DNA from: Flavobacteriales bacterium UBA1820
GTDB lineage: Bacteria > Bacteroidota > Bacteroidia > Flavobacteriales > UBA1820
NCBI GenBank assembly: GCA_002314265.1
Contig: DCEW01000061.1
Span: forward strand, 1 to 12,153
Reading direction: 5' to 3'
DNA length: 12,153 nt
Below are positions 9,225 through 12,153 of this stretch, one piece after another (position 1 is the stretch's first letter; the number at the start of each line of letters is the position of its first letter). The notes below the pieces were generated by a model that was not told where the DNA came from, ran no database searches, and saw only the letters and a list, made by a program, of their open reading frames with translations. The position numbers were made by a program, and so were the translations under genes.

Positions 9225-9833
9225 TCAAAGGAAAAAACGCCACGGAAAAAGAGCCGCTTCCCCCGCATAGTCCACCCCGATGCGAGGCCCTGTGTGGATC
9301 GCTTCGGCCGGGACACTTTCCCCTTTCGCCACGAACAGCGAAGGATCGTCGCACGGGACCCCGTACAACGACTTGTCCACCCCCAGGGCAATGCAAAGCT
9401 TTCCCGGACCGTTGGCCAAGGCTTTTTTCCGGGCGGCCGACAGCGTCTGGTACGGCATGGAGAAACGGCGCATGGAGGCCACCTCGCGTCCCTGCAATAT
9501 CTCCACAGCCCGGATCAGTACCGCCTCTCCCGAGCCTTCCGCCCCGGAAACGATGTTCAGACAGTGGTACATCCCGTAGGTAAAATACACATAATATACC
9601 CCTCCGGGGGAAAACATCACGCGGGTACGCGGCGTGCAACGCCCCTGGTTGGCATGGCAGGCCGGGTCGCCCTGCCCCATGTACGCTTCCGTCTCCGTAA
9701 TGCGCGCCACGATCCCGTCCCGGGGACGCACCAACAGGCATCCGAGCAGGGCCGGAGCGAGAGCCAAGGCGTCGCGGGAGGAGAAAAACTCCCGCGGCAG
9801 GGGCGTAAGGGAAGGGAGGTCGTCGAAGTTCAT
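9225..9833 (-). CDS. mpg: 3-methyladenine DNA glycosylase, AAG/MPG family
   Basis: A 202-residue monofunctional glycosylase that removes alkylated and deaminated purines in base excision repair. Residues below are numbered from the alternative GTG start at 9848 (subtract 5 for the ATG start). The active-site block ITETEAYMGQGDPACH holds E54, Y56 and H65, spaced as the catalytic Glu, the intercalating Tyr and the His of human AAG (E125, Y127, H136). TPRTRVMF, YVYFTYGMYHCLNIV (N98) and AVLIRAVE (R113) are the other family signatures, and HTGPRIGVDYAGE closes the domain. The length is typical. I prefer the ATG at 9833, preceded by A-rich GATACTGAAAAA; the GTG at 9848 would add five residues. It lies downstream of the ABC-F gene with no -7 box in the gap, so it may be read from that transcript. 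It is not related to AlkA or Tag. Confidence 0.95.
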   Translation of the reverse strand: MNFDDLPSLTPLPREFFSSRDALALAPALLGCLLVRPRDGIVARITETEAYMGQGDPACHANQGRCTPRTRVMFSPGGVYYVYFTYGMYHCLNIVSGAEGSGEAVLIRAVEILQGREVASMRRFSMPYQTLSAARKKALANGPGKLCIALGVDKSLYGVPCDDPSLFVAKGESVPAEAIHTGPRIGVDYAGEAALFPWRFFL

Positions 9834-9904
9834 TTTTTCAGTATCCACTGTTTGCCGTCCGGTGGCAGAAATCCCGTTTGCGTTTGGGCAGGAAAGGCTC
9901 CGAA

Positions 9905-9942
9905 GGGGGGGGGCTCTCTCATTCTTCGCCGGCCAATGAGAG
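9905..9942. repeat. G9 tract next to an 8-bp inverted repeat in the ABC-F/mpg gap
   Basis: Nine consecutive G (9905-9913, C9 on the coding strand) adjoin an inverted repeat with perfect arms CTCTCATT (9916-9923) and AATGAGAG (9935-9942) around an 11-base spacer that itself contains GGCC. On the minus strand the hairpin starts 18 bases after the ABC-F stop and is followed by the C-run, not a T-run, so it is not a normal intrinsic terminator. The rest of the 127-base gap up to the mpg ATG shows no promoter box. Confidence 0.6.
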
Positions 9943-9960
9943 GGGCTGGCACCGAGTGGA

Positions 9961-11997
9961 TTACCCTTCCAGAGCGTCGAGGGCTTCCTGTGCCTTTTCC
10001 CAAGCGGTCATTTGTCGTTCGAGCGACTGTTTCAGCCGGGCATAGCGGTCGAAATCGTCCTGCGAAGGGACAAAACCGGCGGTGGAAAACTGCTGGTCCA
10101 TCTGTTTTATCTCGCCTTCGAGCCGTTCGATCTCCTGTTCATATTTTTTCACCTCGTTCCGGGCCCGGCGCAAAGCCTTCTCCGCCTCTTTCCGTTCGGC
10201 CCAGGACGGCTGGGGTTCGTTTCCCGCAGCAGCGGTTTGAGCCGTGGGTGCGGCCGACTTGTTGGCCGAGGGACGGGAAACCGGGGCCGCCTTCGGCTCG
10301 GGAACGCTTTGCTGCAATTCCATCTCGCGGAACGACTCGACCCGCCGCTGGGAGAGGTAAAAACCGATGTCGCCGAGGTATTCCTTGATGTGTCCGTCGC
10401 GAAATTCATAGGTCTTGTTGGTGAGCCCGGAGAGAAAATCGCGGTCGTGCGAGACCAGGATGAGCGTCCCGTCGAAGGATTCGAGGGCTTGTTTGAGGAT
10501 GGCTTTCGAACGGATGTCCAGGTGGTTGGTCGGCTCGTCCATGATCAGCACGTTGAAAGGGCGCACCAGCAGTTTGCACAGCGCCAGACGGCCGCGTTCC
10601 CCGCCCGAGAGGACTTTCACCTTTTTCTCGATCGCATCGCCTGAAAAGAGAAAACTGCCCAGCAGGTCGCGGGCCTTGGGGCGCATGGCTTCGGTGGCTT
10701 CGTCCTCGATGGTGCGGATCAGGGTCTTTTCCATGTCGAGGCTCTCCTTCTGGTTCTGGGCGTAATAGCCCACATGGACGTTGTGTCCGCGTTCGATGGT
10801 GCCCTGGTAGTCGATCTCGCCCAGCAGGCAGCGCACGAAGGTAGTCTTACCCTGTCCGTTCTTGCCCACGAAGGCGATCTTGTCGCCGCGCTGCGCCTGA
10901 AAGTCGATACCCTTGAGCACCTCTTTGGCCGTGTATTCAACGGTCGTTTCCACCCCGTTGCGGTCGATCTTCCGCGTAGCGTCGGTAAAGGTCTTGCGCA
11001 CGTTCTCGGCCCGGAAAACGACTTTCCCGGAAGGACTGTCCACCTGAAAACGCAGGTGCATGGCCGCCACGTCGTCGGTGTCGACCTCGATGAGTTCCTT
11101 TTTCTCCAGCCGTTTCATCAGGCTCTGGGCAAAGGCGGCCTTGGTGGCCTTGTAGCGGAAACGCTCGATGAGCTGTTCGGTCTGGCGGATTTCCTTTTCC
11201 TGATTCTTGCGGGTGGCGAGCTGTTTTTCCCGGATCTCGGCGCGGAGTTCCAGGTATTTGGAGTAGGGCTGCTTGTAGTCGTAGATGCGCCCCCCGGAGA
11301 TCTCGATGGTGCGGTTGGTCACGTTGTCCAGGAAGGTGCGGTCGTGGCTCACCAGCACCACCGCACCGGGAAAACGGGTAAGGAAGTCCTCGAGCCAAAG
11401 GATGGACTCGATGTCCAGATGGTTGGTCGGCTCGTCCAGCAGCAGGACGTCGTTCTGCTGGAGCAACAGCTTGGCCAGTTCGATGCGCATGCGCCACCCG
11501 CCGGAAAACAGGCGGGTATCCTTGTCGAAGTCCGAGCGTTCGAAGCCCAGCCCCAACAACACGCGTTCGACCTCCCCGGCATAGGTGTATCCCCCGGCCA
11601 GATCGTACCGGTGCGTGAGGTCGTTGAGTTCTTCGATGAGCTTCATGTACTCCTCGCTCTGGTAGTCGGTGCGCACAGCCAGGAGATGGTTTACCTCCTC
11701 GAGGCGTTTTTCGATGGCTTTCAGTTCGACGAACGAACTTTCGATCTCGCCCATCAACGTGTGGCGATCCTGGAAATCAATGTCCTGACGCAGGATCCCC
11801 ACCCGCACCGGACCGTCGTAGGAGAGTTCGCCTTCGTCGGGACGCAAGTCGCCGGCGAGCACGCGCAGCAAGGTCGTCTTGCCGGCTCCGTTTTTACCTG
11901 CCAGGCCGATGCGGTCGCCCTTGTCGATGCGAAAGCTCACGCCCGAGAACAGCGGTTCTCCGGAAAAATAAACAGCTATGTTGTTGGCCGATAACAT
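9961..11997 (-). CDS. ABC-F family ATPase, Uup/YdiF-like translation factor
   Basis: A 678-residue soluble tandem ATPase without membrane segments, of the family that acts on the ribosome. Numbered from the ATG at 11997: Walker A GKNGAGKT (34-41), signature FSGGWRMR (164-171) and LLLDEPTNHLD (185-195) in the first domain; a charged helical interdomain linker (about 245-305, including RYKATKAAFAQSLMKRLEKK) typical of ABC-F; Walker A GKNGQGKT (378-385), signature LSGGERGR (463-470) and LIMDEPTNHLD (484-494) in the second. Both Walker B glutamates (E189, E488) are present. An Ala/Pro-rich spacer (about 565-598) leads to a C-terminal coiled coil (600-678), like the Uup C-terminal domain. I chose 11997 because family members begin with MLSANNI-like sequence and because the ATG at 12033 would lie about 15 bases after the -7 box. 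A housekeeping role is more likely than antibiotic protection, but the subfamily is not certain. Confidence 0.93.
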   Translation of the reverse strand: MLSANNIAVYFSGEPLFSGVSFRIDKGDRIGLAGKNGAGKTTLLRVLAGDLRPDEGELSYDGPVRVGILRQDIDFQDRHTLMGEIESSFVELKAIEKRLEEVNHLLAVRTDYQSEEYMKLIEELNDLTHRYDLAGGYTYAGEVERVLLGLGFERSDFDKDTRLFSGGWRMRIELAKLLLQQNDVLLLDEPTNHLDIESILWLEDFLTRFPGAVVLVSHDRTFLDNVTNRTIEISGGRIYDYKQPYSKYLELRAEIREKQLATRKNQEKEIRQTEQLIERFRYKATKAAFAQSLMKRLEKKELIEVDTDDVAAMHLRFQVDSPSGKVVFRAENVRKTFTDATRKIDRNGVETTVEYTAKEVLKGIDFQAQRGDKIAFVGKNGQGKTTFVRCLLGEIDYQGTIERGHNVHVGYYAQNQKESLDMEKTLIRTIEDEATEAMRPKARDLLGSFLFSGDAIEKKVKVLSGGERGRLALCKLLVRPFNVLIMDEPTNHLDIRSKAILKQALESFDGTLILVSHDRDFLSGLTNKTYEFRDGHIKEYLGDIGFYLSQRRVESFREMELQQSVPEPKAAPVSRPSANKSAAPTAQTAAAGNEPQPSWAERKEAEKALRRARNEVKKYEQEIERLEGEIKQMDQQFSTAGFVPSQDDFDRYARLKQSLERQMTAWEKAQEALDALEG

Positions 11998-12028
11998 AAA
12001 GTCGATGGTTTTATCTCCCGCGAGGACT

Positions 12029-12045
12029 CCCATCCTGCGGATGGG
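12029..12045 (-). promoter_or_regulatory. perfect palindrome at the predicted transcription start of the ABC-F gene
   Basis: CCCATCC (12029-12035) and GGATGGG (12039-12045) pair perfectly with a three-base loop. On the minus strand it starts three bases after the -7 box, so it covers the expected transcription start and the first bases of the leader. It could be an operator or a 5' mRNA stabilising hairpin; no regulator can be named. Confidence 0.4.
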
Positions 12046-12047
12046 TA

Positions 12048-12055
12048 CAAAGATA
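12048..12055 (-). promoter_or_regulatory. -7 promoter box for the ABC-F gene
   Basis: On the minus strand this reads TATCTTTG, an exact match to TAnnTTTG, 50 bases before the preferred ATG at 11997. No clear -33 TTTG is seen upstream. The box lies at the edge of a 20-base direct repeat and next to a nested palindrome, so the promoter may be part of a repeated element. Confidence 0.6.
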
Positions 12056-12153
12056 GTGAAAGCCGAGCGCAGCGGGAAGGGGGAAAACGAAGTTTTCGCC
12101 CGAAGCGCTGCCGAGGCGCATCCTGTCTTATGGAAAGATCGTGAAAGCCGAGC
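12049..12153. repeat. two 20-base direct repeats flanking a nested palindrome
   Basis: AAAGATAGTGAAAGCCGAGC (12049-12068) and AAAGATCGTGAAAGCCGAGC (12134-12153) differ at one base and are 85 bases apart; the second copy runs into the window edge. Between them, 12069-12111 folds as a two-part palindrome: outer arms GCAGCG (12069-12074) and CGCTGC (12106-12111), and an inner stem centred on GAAAAC-GAA-GTTTTC (12083-12097) that extends by three more pairs past a mismatch. No open reading frame of note is present. The arrangement suggests a small non-coding intergenic repeat. Confidence 0.6.

Noticed and set aside
10774-11994. 406-codon plus-strand open frame opposite the ABC-F gene
   Set aside because: It is an antisense shadow of a conserved coding region with no motifs of its own.
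11998-12033. Upstream ATG adding 12 residues to the ABC-F protein
   Set aside because: It lies within the palindrome only about 15 bases after the -7 box, leaving almost no leader, and family members start near MLSANNI.

Overview
The window reads as chromosomal core sequence from a Bacteroidota, most likely a GC-rich Bacteroidales such as an Alistipes/Rikenellaceae-type gut bacterium. Four things support this: Bacteroidota-type -7 boxes (TAnnTTTG) in front of atpD and the ABC-F gene; A-rich translation starts without clear Shine-Dalgarno motifs; a short epsilon subunit next to a 511-residue beta subunit; and an S41 lipoprotein of a kind common in that phylum. The genus is an inference. No mobile element, CRISPR array, tRNA or rRNA was seen, and no stretch over 300 bases lacks a gene.

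All nine genes are on the minus strand, so transcription runs from right to left. From the right edge: an intergenic block (about 12030-12153) holds two near-identical 20-base repeats around a nested palindrome, with a -7 box. An ABC-F translation-type ATPase follows, then an Mpg/AAG-family 3-methyladenine DNA glycosylase. Next is atpD-atpC, with its own promoter box and a strong intrinsic terminator, then the bifunctional (p)ppGpp synthetase/hydrolase rel. After rel comes a closely spaced run: an unrecognised exported, probably outer-membrane beta-barrel protein, an S41 lipoprotein peptidase, uvrC (start overlapping the peptidase stop by four bases) and an EFR1-type flavodoxin/2[4Fe-4S] protein. 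The left edge is a perfect GC-rich hairpin that looks like a terminator shared with a convergent gene outside the window.

Functionally this is mostly housekeeping: ribosome-associated ATPase, base-excision and nucleotide-excision repair, F1 ATP synthase and stringent response. I see no clear undescribed multi-gene system. The points most worth a second look are the repeat/palindrome block carrying a promoter box at the right edge, the coupling of a cell-envelope pair (barrel protein and S41 lipoprotein) to uvrC, the S41 protein's lack of the Ser-Lys dyad lysine, and a G9 tract beside an inverted repeat upstream of the glycosylase gene.
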